A stretch of 64,000 bases of DNA from Talaromyces rugulosus (GCF_013368755.1 NC_049566.1:1-64000); one strand, 5' to 3'; shown: positions 23,363 through 36,046, counted from the stretch's first letter. Program-made: numbers and translations. Notes: generated from the letters alone by a model not told the origin.

Positions 23363-26300
23363 GGATGATAATGACTATTATATTATCACAGGCTATCTAT
23401 ACCAGCAACATGAACAATAAACTCTTGCTATTACCAGTAGGCATCACGCTAATAATTAAGCTCTATCCTTAGATCACAGCCTGCATAATCTACTTCTATA
23501 GCCCGCGAAATGTGGTGTCTAGTCCTATTATATTGCGTAATATCTAGTCAATATCTATGTGCTGCATCCACTACCACTATTTCTCCCAGCTGCACTACGC
23601 CTCGTCTATAAACTATGATGTATTAGATACTAGGGGCATACTAAATAGATTAATATCTAGGTTGGATAGCAGCTAGTATAATATAAACCTTAACTATATA
23701 TACCAATCCTAACTATTACCATAATATTGTTCTTGTATAGATGCTATAATACTAAACAACTCACAGCTCTTCTAGGCATATATGCCACTGGCTATGTATG
23801 GATTATACCTGGCCTAATGATCAATAATATCAGCTAATAATTATATTTTATTTATAGCCTTAGGGTTATCTCTATTATCTACTGTAAATTGATATTTGTT
23901 ACATAAATACCACCGGCTGATAGTAATTATAACCTCATAATATAATATAATGTGCAATAATTGACTGTATAATCCCATAGCACTCTCGCGCTGTAATATA
24001 TATTGTAATCATTTAGAATTCCATTTCGCTTGGTGTGGGTGGGCGGTCTAAATATGGCTGGACACCTGGTCCCGTTAATATATATTTCCACTAATCACCC
24101 ACTCGAACGGCTATATCAACCATAAATATTATACTAATAACTCACCTACCTCGCGTAGTAAATATTAATAGATAATCTTAATATTGCTACTTAATTAATA
24201 ATCTTTATAGTACTACACAACCAATACCACCATGCCATCCTCAATAAACATATTACAGATCCCATCTATAGGACTGTTCTCGTGCCAGATACTCAACAAT
24301 TTAGAAGCCCACACTGGTTAACCTTATATAAACTAGATAGCTACTAATAACTTCTCTAAAAACACAGTGATCCAGTTCTGATATATCATCCATCGCGCCA
24401 GATAAAACCTTTATCCATCAGTCTAGATGAATTGACACTGTATAGCTGGGTCTTAATAGATTTAATGCTATATCCAATACTCCCTATCTATAGGCCATTA
24501 CATTTAGATATTCTGTAAAAAACTCTATCATACTTGGTTATTGCTGGGGTCATCATATAAATAATCCTATAGAATAGCTGGCATAGTATCAGATAGGCAT
24601 CCTAATATATTATCAATCAATATCTACTGCACGTTCTAGACCACTACATATATTATACCACAAAACTCATTTATAGTGAACTGCTGGTCCTTATAATATA
24701 ACTTATCCCCATTCTGCTACTATATATAGCCAGTGCTGGTCATATTATAATGGATCTTTAATCTATATATGTACAAATCCAACATTTATTATATAGAGCC
24801 TTGCGATCTGCGCACTATAAACTGATCTATTATCTAGGTCACTTACTACAAACATCCTTTACAGCTTAGCAAACTAGATAGCAGTAATCTACTATATGTG
24901 CTGTCCTAATCTATATAGTCTATAGAACTAGGCAACTCAGCTATATCTTTCTCCTTAGACTTGTCACTCAATTCAATGGCTTTTTTTATTACTATAAACC
25001 GCGCGACCTTAATCACTTGCGATAAAATAGGCGGGTAATCCTCAGATATATGGAAACCGCCCTTATAAACCTCTAATATAGCTATAGTATATACTAATAC
25101 ACTATTGTATTCCTATTAAGTAATATACTGATTCAACAATTTGATATAAAAATCCAAACACACCTGCTCTATAGAGCTCAATAACAGCATAGTAATGTTG
25201 CTGGCTTCCTCTTTATTCTCTGGGGGGCGCTTAATATCAAATATGGTATCTATATCAACTATTCTCCCTATAGCCGTCTCCTCTATCGTCTTCTCTATCC
25301 CGTCACTCCTATCATTGAAAAAATCAGGTTCGTTGCTGTCTATAAATAACGAATCAATCGATATAGTGTCTCTTTCCTCCTCTTCTTCCTCCTTCTCCTC
25401 CTCCTCCTCCTCTTCCTCCTCCTTCTCCTCCTCCTCCTCCTCCTCCTCCTCCTTCTCCTCCTCCTCCTCCTCCTCTTCCTCCTCTTCCTCCACCCACGGT
25501 GCCCACGTGGTCCCGGATTGCGTGATCACCTTACCCTTGCTCACCTGGTGGGTGGGTGGAATCCACACCGCGTCAATCAACTGCTCCCATGCCATACGCT
25601 GTCATCGTATAAATCAATACAAAGGACTAGTCCACTTGTGTAGCTACTGCGTATACTAAAAAAATATCAATATCTCCTGCCACAGCCGCACCTGCTTCAC
25701 AATTAACTCCTTATCCTAGTACACCTCTAACAGAGTATACTACATCTAATACTGCTCAGTCTGAATAGCTTCTAACCATATAAACATTCTAATCTGATGA
25801 ATCATAAATAACTGGCTGATCATAGCCAACCGCGCTATAACTGTCTAAATAGTATGGGCTTTCAGCTTGATAGACGGTTAGCCATTGATATCTGCGGGGG
25901 ATAGGCTTACACTTTATATCAAATTAGAGATGTCAAACTCCCCTAAATACTTCACCCACTCGGTTCACCATAACCACGGGTTGGCCTCATCAACCTAGCC
26001 AGCCTGGATCTTCCAATCCACGGCCTCCTACACGCTGCGCCAATGCGCCTGCATGTTCTAGATTAACACCTTACACACATCACCATCAAAGGCCACGGCT
26101 TTATCTGTCTCAGGAATAATTGTAAAATACTGCGAGTTGGCCTTAACAGGAAACAACTGCTAGCATTAAACAGAATAGCATGCCTAGTTCTACTCATGCT
26201 AAATCTATTTCTGCTCTATATAGATAGGCTATCTAATCTTTTAGATCCAGAACCACTAATAATACTTAATCTAATGCTACCATATGGTAGGCATGGTAGT

Positions 26301-26594
26301 ACATATATATTGACACAAATAGGAACTCAATTAATATTAATATCCATCAATAGACACAACCAACTATTAGATCACTATGGTCTAGGTAACTAGGATATTC
26401 AACTCAATTAGATTATACGCGATATTAGGCCATATACAAATATTATCAGCTAATATAACGCGCATAGTAGTGGATATATAACAGTATACATAACATAAAT
26501 ATATTTCAATCTAGCTAGGCCACACAGCATAGCAACACTCCCGGCATACTATAATAAGAAACTCCTCTAGTTGCTTAAAAAACGTGTTATATAT
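23363..26594 (-). pseudogene. RIP-killed telomere-linked helicase, N-terminal half
   Basis: Collinear with 3945-7110 of the intact gene. The start codon is mutated (ATG to ATA at 26,592-26,594) and many in-frame stops are present from C-to-T and G-to-A changes. The only sizeable length difference is about +66 bases, which falls at the poly-Glu microsatellite (25,376-25,492). Together with 13,759-15,582 this reconstitutes one dead gene copy interrupted by the gypsy element. Confidence 0.93.
25376..25492. repeat. Expanded TCC/TTC microsatellite in the dead helicase
   Basis: An imperfect (TCC)n/(TTC)n tract encodes nearly uninterrupted Glu/Lys on the minus strand. The intact gene has a shorter tract at ~5955-6010. 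Length polymorphism at the same codons shows slippage since the two copies separated. Confidence 0.9.
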
Positions 26595-27065
26595 AATAAT
26601 AATAATAAATTGCCCTAGTAAATGTGATAAATACTAATACTATCTATAATAGTAATAGTAATCTATAGTATAGACAATATATAATTATATATAACTATGT
26701 TCTAATACATTAGAATCTGTCATGGCGCGCATGTGATATATCCTGGCTACTAGCACCTGTCACACCCCAACCAAAATAATTTAAAAAATCCGTCCTTTTT
26801 AATTAACCACAACAGTAGCATAATAACTTAAATATCACTCATTCTCTAATGACAAGCGATTTAATGGTATAAAAATAACTAGTCTAATTTTAAGGACAAT
26901 CAGGCGATAAAATCTGATTATAGTCTATAAAAGTTTATGATTATAGTCTATAATACTAATCCTAGATTTAACTAACAAAAATAACCCTAAAATAGAGTTT
27001 ATAATTATAATACAGTTCACTACACTCAGATATTTTGGTTAAAGTTTGTGATTGTAGTATAGTTC
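26595..27065. repeat. RIP-mutated helicase upstream region and 148-bp repeat
   Basis: Corresponds to 7111-7568 and slightly beyond, with transition mutations throughout. One 148-bp unit is at ~26,894-27,041, followed by a partial second unit that is cut at 27,065 by a solo LTR. Confidence 0.88.
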
Positions 27066-27677
27066 TGTCAATCGTTTCAACAACTCGTCACCAAGATGTG
27101 AATCGGGGTGGGTATTCTGCTAACAGAAGGCAAGATAAGAAGTTTATGTAAGGTAATCCTAGAATAAGTAGAGTACTATCGTAATGATAGGCTGCAAAGT
27201 ATATTGAAGAGTAATAGTAGTATACTATTTACTTAAGAGAATAAAACATAATAAGCTAGATACATAATAGTAAATAAGTGTCCTTATATAGCTGATCCTA
27301 AATATAGTGAGCATAGTCAAGCTCTATTTAATTATGTCAGTATATAGTTCCTTAATATAGTCTCACTATGTTGACTATGTAGTCATATGCCTAAGTCTAT
27401 AAAGTGGGTCTTTTCGTATAGAGACTCTTTTCGCGTGGAGATCCTTTCCGTATGGAATCTCTTTTCGTATGGAGTCTGTTTTCGTATAGAAACCATTTCT
27501 ATATGACACAGGCTTCCATTCGATAAGTCATTCTATGCGGGAGTATAAGTGTAGGTATTTCTTCCTTCTCAGGTACAATCAGAGATTCTACCCCATGAGA
27601 ATATCCAATAACCTTTGCTTATGTAACTAGCGTCCGCTGTCACATCTATTGGCTGAGCGTTATCGATTCTTATGACA
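27066..27677. repeat. RIP-mutated solo LTR of the same gypsy family, 612 bp
   Basis: Starts TGTCAATCG and ends TTATGACA and follows the 657-bp LTR over most of its length. The centre differs: the GTGCA-rich block is replaced by a repeated CTTTTCGTATGGA-type block at 27,410-27,500. There is no internal region beside it. Flanks (AGTTC left, AAGCG right) do not match, so no target duplication is seen and the right side may have been rearranged. Confidence 0.85.
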
Positions 27678-28678
27678 AAGCGCTGCTGTCGGGGGTTCTA
27701 GTGTCTTGGTTCTTGTGCGCCAATACACCACATAGCTGTGTTTAGATTTATAGGATCTACTATTTTAAATTCACGATATGGAGCTCTTAATCTAGCTAGA
27801 TTTTTATAGCTTTGAGTTTTTTTATTGATATATCTTCTAGTTCCTATTCTAAAAATGGCTGTACTATCCTTAGGTCTAGGTTTTTACTGGTGGGATAATT
27901 TCTTTCTAGTTCTACTGCTGGTTCTTCTCTATTACTATATCCATCTAGTATTTCCAACATGCTGGATTAGATTTCTGTTGCTGGTATGGAATATTTAGTA
28001 ATATTAATAGGAATAGGAGTATTTCTGGTAGTAACTATAATTTCAAAACTTGTTAGCCCTCTTCCCGAAGGTAAAGAGTAATCAGAATATAAGGATATTA
28101 TATAGAGAGTAGGTAAGAGTTAGATTTAATAGTAAAGCTATAGTTCACTAGGTAGTCAAACTGATTGCTGACCTTCAGCAACCTCTATATAAAGGTCAGT
28201 ATATATATACCGCTTCATTAGTGGCTTGGCAACCCTCTGTGAGGCTAGTGTAGCAAGGTGCGGCATCTGGTGCGTCCCGAAGGTCTCACGGCCTCACATT
28301 TATATACTGCCTTGACTTTTAGTAGGAACCTCTTTAGAATCTAGTAGGTTCTAATTTTTTTATATATAAGTCTTTCAGATATTATCTATTTTATATTATA
28401 AACCACTTCTATAAGGATCTAAATTGACTCTAAGATAATAATGACTATATGAGATATGACTTCTTTAATATTAGATGAACTAAGAACTGTTCTAGTTCTT
28501 AATTTAAGATTTATATATGAAGAGAAAGAGGCTTAGGACTATACTAATACTGAATTAATATAGGATATGACTTTTGAAGATTTATTTCTACAAGCTGTTT
28601 TATAAATTAATATAATTATGGATATACTGTAGATCTTTATATAAAGATTTAGAACTATTGGACTGTTATATATAATTA
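27678..28678. other. AT-rich RIP-degraded sequence, unidentified
   Basis: Mostly A+T-rich sequence with stops in all frames and transition-rich texture, so it is probably an old repeat. A short block at ~28,205-28,306 (GGCTTGGCAACCCTCTGTG and onward) stays GC-rich. The hAT element inserted into this material, which resumes at 32,520. I see no recognizable gene. Confidence 0.6.
28667..28678. repeat. 12-bp direct repeat flanking the hAT element, left copy
   Basis: TATATATAATTA occurs immediately left of the element and again at 32,520-32,531 immediately right. hAT elements normally make 8-bp duplications, so either this is an unusually long duplication or chance identity in TA-rich DNA extends it. 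Confidence 0.55.
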
Positions 28679-31600
28679 GTCTTCCGCACGACCCAGTAAA
28701 ACCCAGACCCAACCCAGACCCAACCCAGACTGGGTTGGGTTTTGGGTCAAACATGTCGACCCAGTAATGGGTCTGGGTTGGACTGGGTAACCCAGTAATG
28801 GGTCTGGGTTGGACTGGGTAACCCAGTACTGGGCCTGGGGCCCCAAATTGGGTTACAAACATAACAAATATACCAAGAATTCTAATTGCATAACTTATGC
28901 ATTTTGTAGTTGTATTTTTGAGTATTTACTTTACAGATTTATTAGGAAAAAAGGTAAAAGAAAAGCCTTTATTTAGAATTTACATATTTAACTAATGATA
29001 TTCAAATATATCATCTTCCCGGCTCTTACGTTTCCGCCCTGATACCCGTGTCTGTGTACAGGTTGGTGGTAATGACGGTGAGCCTGGACTATCTGGTTCA
29101 GCAGCAGATAAGAAAGTCGTATCTAGTCCTATATCCTCCATTTCATTCTCTGGTCCATTTTCTAGCTCATCCTCTTGCTCCTCTGTATCACTAATTGGAT
29201 TGATCTCATCCTTGTTAAGCTTCTCTTCCCTTTCTTCTTTCGCCGCCTCAAGCTCATCCTGTGAGAAGAATTTTTCAAGAAGCTTTGCTTCCTGTGCCTC
29301 TATATCGAATTTGGATGTACAAAGAAACATCATCAACTCCTCAATCGTCTCGGTCTTCATTCTCCCACGACGATAGTGACAAACATCTCGAGCAGTATTA
29401 AAGAGGCGTTCCACTCCTGCACCAGTGGCTGGGAAGGAGAGCGCATCTCGCGCAAGGGCGGCAATAGCTGGAAAGCGATATTGATGCTCTTTCCAAAAGA
29501 TAAGTGGCCCAACAGAAACAGTATCTAGTTTAAGATTAGTGAACTAGCAATACATAGGTAGTGGATAATCACTGACCACTATCAAGATATTGACTAATTT
29601 CATCAGTCATCGCTCGTGGCTGTATATCCTTTCCATCAAGCATCTCCTCCAGCCTTGAGCTTGGTTGAGCTGCAGTGTGAGAGCTGTATGCATCCTGGCT
29701 TTGACTTTTTACTTGCGCTTGGTATGGGATGAGGGCTTGCTGAAAGGCGTTGCGATAGATATCTCGCCACTTCTGATCCCAATCGCTAGAGAGAAAGAAT
29801 CTAAATTTATTCACTGGTGCAAGCATCGTACTGACGGCATAGATATGCCCTCGAATAGTATCGGTTTGAGCGTAGTACTCATCAAGCTTGGTCCGTCCAG
29901 CGTCCAGTGCGTCCAGCATTTGTTTCTTCCATGGGACACGCTTCCGTTGTAGCTGTGTCTGTGATCGCTCAAGATGATCAAAAAGTCGGTTGTAAATCTT
30001 GAACACATAGTGGGCAGTGACGTCTCGAGTCTTTGATAACTGGGTTGTATAATCGAAGAACGGCTCAGTGATACAGAGAAGATAGTCAATTTGGCGCCAC
30101 TCGTGCTCGCTAAGTAGCATCTCCTCACAGTCATACTCTGCACAAAATAAAGAGAAGATAGCACGTAGCCGTTTGGCCCGGCGAAGCATAAGAAATGTAG
30201 AATTCCATCGTGTTTTCACATCTTGGATGGGAACAATCTTGACGTTTGTTGTCTGAAGATTGTAGAATGTCTCTCGGCGCTGGGGGCTTGCATTTATATA
30301 AATTGCAAGATAACGTACTTTGTTCAATGTAGAAGAGATCTGACATTGCTTCGCATTCTCTTGAACCAGCCTGGACTGACTCTCTGTCCACTTTGTCTCC
30401 GCGGATTCATTGGATGGAACTGCCTTAATCCGAACAAGAAGCTGATTAAGACTGAGCTGGATAACATGGGCAAGGCATGGTATTCGTGTAATAATGACAC
30501 CATCTGATAAAGCTTGTTGGAGAGACGCAGCTAATGCCTTATTGTTTGATGCATTATCTGTGGTCAGCCCAAACACTCTATCTTCAATATTGTTCTCTAC
30601 CAGGGTTTCCATCAGAACACCACTTAAGTAAGACCCCGTATGTGTACCGTGAAGTGGCTTAAAACCAAGAAGCACCTCACGATAAACCCAATCACTGTCG
30701 ATAAAATAACCAGTGATCGCCATAAATGCCTGCGAGAATGGAGATGTCCAACAGTCAAGCGCAATAGATATCTTTGAACCAGCAGGTAGCGTACGAAGAA
30801 CCCGCTGCTGCCGGTCTTTGACCAAGCTCCCTAATCGGCGACGGATTGTATCGGCAGACGGGATCACTGGAGCGACAAGAGCAGAACGCGCTTTGTAGAT
30901 AATCCGCTTAAATGATGGATGCTCGATGAGGTGGAATGGTAGCCGATTGAGAGTCAGGAATTGCAAGATATCGTCTTCCCAGTCCTCTTGTAAAAAGGGT
31001 ATATCTGCTGAGATTTCGCCCTAGGAAGACATACCATAGATTAGTATCTAAGTATCGTTTCACAGTCTAAAACATACCTCTTTTTGGAGAAACTTTGTAA
31101 TCTCTGCCTTCTTTCCCTTCTCCGACCGTAGGCACCCAGCTGTCTTCAGATGTTTCTGGATTGTTGATGTGCCGTGATACTGCGCTTTGCCGGAACTGTT
31201 CAGACTCAGGGAATAAGGATGCTCAAGAATCTTTCCACAGCGTTTGCACATGACCTTTGGTGTGCCATCTACACCCTCAGCAACCTGGTTGTAGCTATTC
31301 CAGATCACCGTGTGGCGATGTGAATCCCAGTTGATCTTTCTTTTCCGCCCATAGTCCGTCTGTAACCACCAGTCGATAAACTCGTTGTGTGACATCTTGT
31401 CGTAGAGAACAAACCTATTCCGGCGATCAGGTCCAACACGTATCAAAGAAGGAGGAACGAGGAGGTCATCTGGCCGGTGGAAGCCAGAATCAATTGTATG
31501 ATGACTTGCGGATGGAGTGATTTGTTGCGTTGAGAGAGATGGAAGATCATCAATATCTCCACTATAAAGTGACGATGTGAAGTCGGAAAGCTGGCTTTGA

Positions 31601-32519
31601 GACATGACAAAAGATATGTAAGCATCACGAAGGGGAGAGGTAAAGGGAAAATATGAATAACATACTGAGATGGAAAAGCACTACAATTAGAAAAATGAGA
31701 AAAATGAGAAAGTCAAGTTAATTGATATGTCAGATGGAATGAATCCTTGTCCTCTCATTCATTGGTTTGGTATACTGATATTATGTGGACCTAATGCATT
31801 ATCCCTGTAATAACCCAGTAATAGCCCAGAGACAACCCAGAGAACCCAGTCAAGGCCCAGTCAAACCCCAGTCAAACCCCAATTCCCACCCCAGTTTCCC
31901 CAAGCCTAGCCAAAAAAATTCATCCCGTCCTACTTTCAAAGTTGAAGCCTTCGACTTAAATGTAGATATCTAGGTATTCTGACAAGCGTCGGAATTATCA
32001 ATAGAACGGTTTGATATTCTGACAACAGTAGAACATTTAAACAGTTCAATACATTCTAATATTCCCCGAAATATTTATTTGATTCATGTAGAAATGTATA
32101 ATGTGTGAATATATGTTTAACATATATAACTACATCGGTACGACGATAGATGTGCATTTTCCCACCACACCGTAGATACGGCCTTTCCATGTAGAACGAG
32201 GCATTGTAAAAGATAAGCAACAGTGAATTCGATATGCCCTTTTCATATTTAAGAAATTCCTTAAAGATTTCATTGATTTCCTGGTAGAAAGTGTTCTATT
32301 TCAGTGTAAACATCAAAACGGGAAAAATGACGGCGTGTAATTTAAATAATTATACCATAATTTATGCCGGAACTGGGTCGAAATGGGTTATTTCTGGGTT
32401 TTCTGGGGCCCCAGTGACTGGGCCTGGGTTGGGCCTGGGTTATGAAGCTTCGACCCAGACCCAGACCGGGTTGGGTTTTGGGTCGTGACCTTCGACCCAA
32501 AATGGGTTATGCGGAAGTC
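28679..32519 (-). mobile_element. hAT transposon, 3.84 kb, apparently complete
   Basis: The ends are short inverted repeats, CTTCCGCA at 28,681-28,688 and TGCGGAAG at 32,510-32,517. They are followed by subterminal arrays of CCCAGT/ACTGGG and GGGTCTGGGTT motifs on the left (28,690-28,855) and CTGGGCCTGGGTT motifs on the right (32,380-32,505), typical transposase-binding arrangements. A single minus-strand three-exon transposase gene lies inside with no stops. Its composition is normal and lacks the RIP texture of its surroundings, indicating insertion after RIP. Confidence 0.88.
28992..31605 (-). CDS. hAT transposase, three exons, 834 aa
   Basis: Exons read 31,605-31,078, 31,020-29,577 and 29,524-28,992. 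Introns are 57 bp (donor GTATGT, branch TACTAAT, acceptor CCTAG) and 52 bp (donor GTCAGT, acceptor CTAG); frame is kept across both. Exon 1 has a BED-type zinc finger (VMCKRCGKIL... then H...C). Exon 2 carries the RNase-H-like catalytic core, with acidic residues in SIALDCWTSP and GLTTDNASNN and the CLAHVIQL motif. Exon 3 has the hAT C-terminal dimerization region (ARDALSFPATGAGVERLFN). The product should bind subterminal repeats and excise and reinsert the element. No stops or frameshifts are seen, so it may be autonomous. The acidic tail after ~residue 730 is less conserved. Confidence 0.9.
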
Positions 32520-32932
32520 TATATATAATTATTAGTGAATATTATGATATTAAGGTTCTAGACTCTAAGTATTTCGCTTTTAAATCTATTAAAGAATTTA
32601 AGGAATAGATTGAGGATGTAAAAAATAATATTTTAAGTTATTTTTAATTTTATTTTGATGAAATAAGTAAGGTTTAATATATTACTGTTTAGCTTAATAA
32701 AGATTACTATATCTAATAAAAAAAGAAGAAAAGTTTAATTAATTTATAATCTTTTATTTTTGATGATTTCTAAATCTAGTTAAAAGACTAGATTAAGTTT
32801 TTTTAGAATTAAGAAATTAATAGCGCTATAGCTTTATTAAATTTAATATAGTTAAATAAATAAGATTTTAAGACTTTTTATTTTAAATTCTTAATTTTCT
32901 ATAAGAAAGTAAAAGAAGGAAGTGATAGGTTT
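32520..32932. other. AT-rich degraded repeat to the right of the hAT element
   Basis: A+T-rich sequence with stops in every frame and runs of TTTAA/TAATA, continuing the texture seen left of the hAT element. It ends abruptly at ~32,933, where base composition rises and unique-looking sequence begins. No gene is visible. Confidence 0.6.
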
Positions 32933-32944
32933 TTACTACTAGAA
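32933..32944 (+). other. TTAC(N7)A sequence at composition boundary, possible Starship edge
   Basis: TTAC followed by seven bases and A lies exactly where RIP-type AT-rich DNA gives way to normal composition, ~440 bases before the DUF3435 start codon. TTAC(N7)A has been reported as a target-site form for some Starships. Five fixed bases in AT-rich DNA is weak evidence alone. Confidence 0.25.
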
Positions 32945-33381
32945 TAGTTAGACCTGCGAAATCAACGCTGAAAATGACCGCTACTGCGGCCTGTTACGGC
33001 GTGATTTCCACCCGTCACTTCCCACGAGAAGCCCGCCGCTTTAACGTCTTATCACGTGCATCGCACCTGATTCGCTAGCCGTTCCTCTCGGTCATTGGTC
33101 AGTTTTCGGTCAGTTTTGATACATTTGTATTCGCAACAGGATGGCTCTGACAATGGCACCTCTGCGGCTAAATCAAGCACCGCCAGCTTCGGACCGGTCT
33201 GGTCGTTCGTTGTATAAGATGGCACCGAGTCCCCCTTCCCTTCTGTCGTCCCATCCATACTCTCACCCACCCACATCACCTCCTACCCCAACCTGCTCCA
33301 TTCCCAGATCTTAAGTGATTTGTAGCATGAATCACTCCTATTCCCTTATTTCCTCAGACCCTCAGTCGCACCAACTTCTCC
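32945..33381. other. Upstream region of the DUF3435 gene
   Basis: Moderately GC-rich, non-coding as far as I can see. It should contain the promoter and 5' leader of the gene starting at 33,382; a pyrimidine-rich stretch (CCCACCCACATCACC and onward, ~33,265-33,310) could be the transcription start region. Confidence 0.45.
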
Positions 33382-36046
33382 ATGGCACCACCCTCCCTTC
33401 CTCCGGCAAATCCTCAAGACCATCAATACTGGACGGACCCAATTCTTTGTGAAGAAACCCGAGCCAGGCTCGAGTACTTTCGAAGTTTGGGGCGGCTTCC
33501 CCCCAACTACAAGCCGAAGACTCTTGAAGGTATTGCCGTTGTTGAACGGTACTGGCGAAAGTAAGGGATTCACACTTAACCTCTCTATAAGTTGTTCAGA
33601 TGACTGACCGCCAGCAGATTTTGCATTCAGTCCAAGGAAGAATATGTCGACTATCTTCTCTCTGAGGACCAAACCATCTATATGAACTTCTTTGACTGGA
33701 TGTACAATACTTCCCGTAAGAAGCTGCTCCAGTCGTACGACGAATATTGGCGGCGCCTGGGTCAGTATTTTATCTTGTTCGCCGAACGCCCGATGAATAA
33801 TGATGTCCACGAACAGATGCGACGAGTATGCGGTTCTCCTTGGCCCTGACTAGATACCCAACTAACACGGATCATAGTTTCTCAACCAACGATTTCCCGC
33901 TGAACACAAGATCTCTCGACGGATGAAGAAAAAGAACACACTGGATGTGGGTGCCTTCTGTGTTTTGTACCGCCACCACTGGGTACATTCGAGATATTTC
34001 CGTCATGGGAGCATGGTACTCCAGTTTGCCACGATCCAACTCTGGTCTTCAATTACTGGGACCCGGCCCGGTGTTCTGCTCCCGCAGAAAGCGTTTCTCC
34101 CAAGCAACACGTCCCTGGGCAAACGAAAACGGGACCTGAGTATAAAAAGTGACCTTCCCCAATACATTTCGGCCAATGACCTTCCAGACTCAGTGTGTTA
34201 TCGTGATATCGAACTCTTCTATCTCAAGGATCCGGACAGCAACCGTGATGTCCTCTGTGCCATCATCGAGTTTCGCAACCTGAAAGGGCGGCCTGAAGGC
34301 GCTGATGGGTAAGGACTATGCCTTGTCACCTACAGACTCCGACCATGTTAATGTCTGTTCATAGGACCAAGTTTTTCATGCATGGTGATTATCAGCTGTC
34401 CTATTGCCCGATCCTGCAAATCGTCTCGTACGCCTTTCGTGACAATGCCTTCGTCAATACTACGCTATCACCAGACATCATATGGCGGATCAAAGTTCCG
34501 GGCCGGCTTACTTGTCTTCCACTGCGGTGGAAGCCAGAGTTGCTAGATACCCCCCTCCTACGGCATGTCCACCGTACCGAATACGGCTACGAAGTCGACC
34601 CATCTCTACCGATGGCATATGCCTCTAGCCGAGATGGGCTACGGGAGTTGGGTCGAGACGCAAAATTTGAGGACGATGTCGTCCACTACAATTATCGGCG
34701 CTGGGCTGCAAACGAGGTGAATCGTATGTCCCTAACATGGCGGAATTCTAATTTGGATGCTAGAAATATACTTTGTATCTAACGTGCGATTCATAGGGAA
34801 TTTCACCAGTCAGGAGCGACAAAGAGTGCTCGGCCAGTCGGGTGACGGGGTTTTCGAAAGGCACTACCAATCTCAATATATCCAACGCGATCTGCAACAT
34901 GTGGTCCTGCTCCGGCCATCTCAGGAAAGTCTCCACCAGGTTGGTGGGAGCATGCTCAGGAAATGGGATCCGTCTGCTCCCTCCTCTGAACTGACCGAGG
35001 CGCAGCGTCGCACGATCTGCCAGGAACCCCGAATCTTGGAGCTCCGGCGAACCAAGAGAGAGGTGATGGAAGAGATGCGAAGCCTGGCTGGTACAAAGAC
35101 TAAAGCTAAACACCTTTTCCCTCATCTTTATCAGCAGCACGACTCACTTTCAAAAGAGCTTTCCCAACTGAGGAAAAATTTAGCCAAGGAAACCAAGGAG
35201 ACCACCAGGAAGGATTATTTTTATAATGCGCCCATATTCGAGGTCGACAGACAGATTAACCAACTCCTTGGTCAGGCCGACCCTGAGGACAGTGATGGTG
35301 ACAGTCCCGACCATAAGAAGTGGGAACTACCTATCCCTAAATATATCTTCCCCGAGCGGGCACGGCTTGTTGAGAATTTTTATGGGCCGGAGGCAGAGAA
35401 CTTTGAGGACGACAAGCTTCTTGCAAGACGTATCCAGACGACCAAAGATATGGTTGCGCTCAGTAAGCTCTGTGAGCCAAATCGGCGGGGTAATCGGGTC
35501 AACTGGAATTTCGATGGTGATGAGTCAGAGAAATCGGAAGAGCCATGGATCCCCGAAGAGGAGACTCTCGACTGTCCAACGGACGTTTGCATCATCTGTT
35601 ACGGTCTATCGCGCCGTTCAGAATCCAATCCACCTCCACATAGATTTCCTCCTAAGCGACAAGATTCTCTCCGTCGTCATCTCATCGACTGTCACCTCGC
35701 CAATGCGCACGGCGGAATCAGCTGTACCTGGGAGGTCTGCTGCGATGTTCCCAAGTTCGTCGAAATCACGGATTTTATGGCCCATGCTCTATACGTGCAC
35801 GCGTACGATGTCAATATGCAGCAGAAACATCTTCCGGCAAAGCATCCCGTCGGAGGCAGTGAGCATTCATCTCTTGATGATTCAGAGTATCTTTCCGAAC
35901 CTGATCTCCATTCCGGCATAGGCACTCCAGCTTCCTCCATCAGCTCTGGAATGGCGAATATTGATCCTCGCTTGGTCGAATCCAGCCCCTCACCTCCCAC
36001 GAAGTTGTCACCGCGTCGGTCCAAGAGAATTAAAACGTCTCCGTAA
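33382..36046 (+). CDS. DUF3435 protein (tyrosine-recombinase superfamily), five exons, 808 aa; candidate Starship captain
   Basis: Exons 33,382-33,560, 33,618-33,825, 33,878-34,308, 34,365-34,723 and 34,797-36,046 join in frame across introns of 52-73 bp with GTAAGG/GTATGC/GTATGT donors. The protein follows fungal DUF3435 (often labelled FluG-like). TGTRPGVLLP around residue 180 corresponds to the first catalytic Arg box. YNYRRWAANEVN (~385) resembles the HxxR box but with Tyr in place of His. GDGVFERHYQ (~410) supplies the C-terminal Tyr. A Lys/Glu-rich helical stretch and a C-terminal Cys/His region (CIICYG...HLIDCH...C...H) follow. DUF3435 recombinases mobilize Starship elements from one edge, transcribed inward, which fits this position and direction. 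Related DUF3435 genes also occur outside Starships, so captain status is inference. Confidence 0.85.

Noticed and set aside
28205..28306. tRNA or tRNA-derived SINE
   Set aside because: I could not find a cloverleaf or a convincing A-box/B-box pair on either strand.
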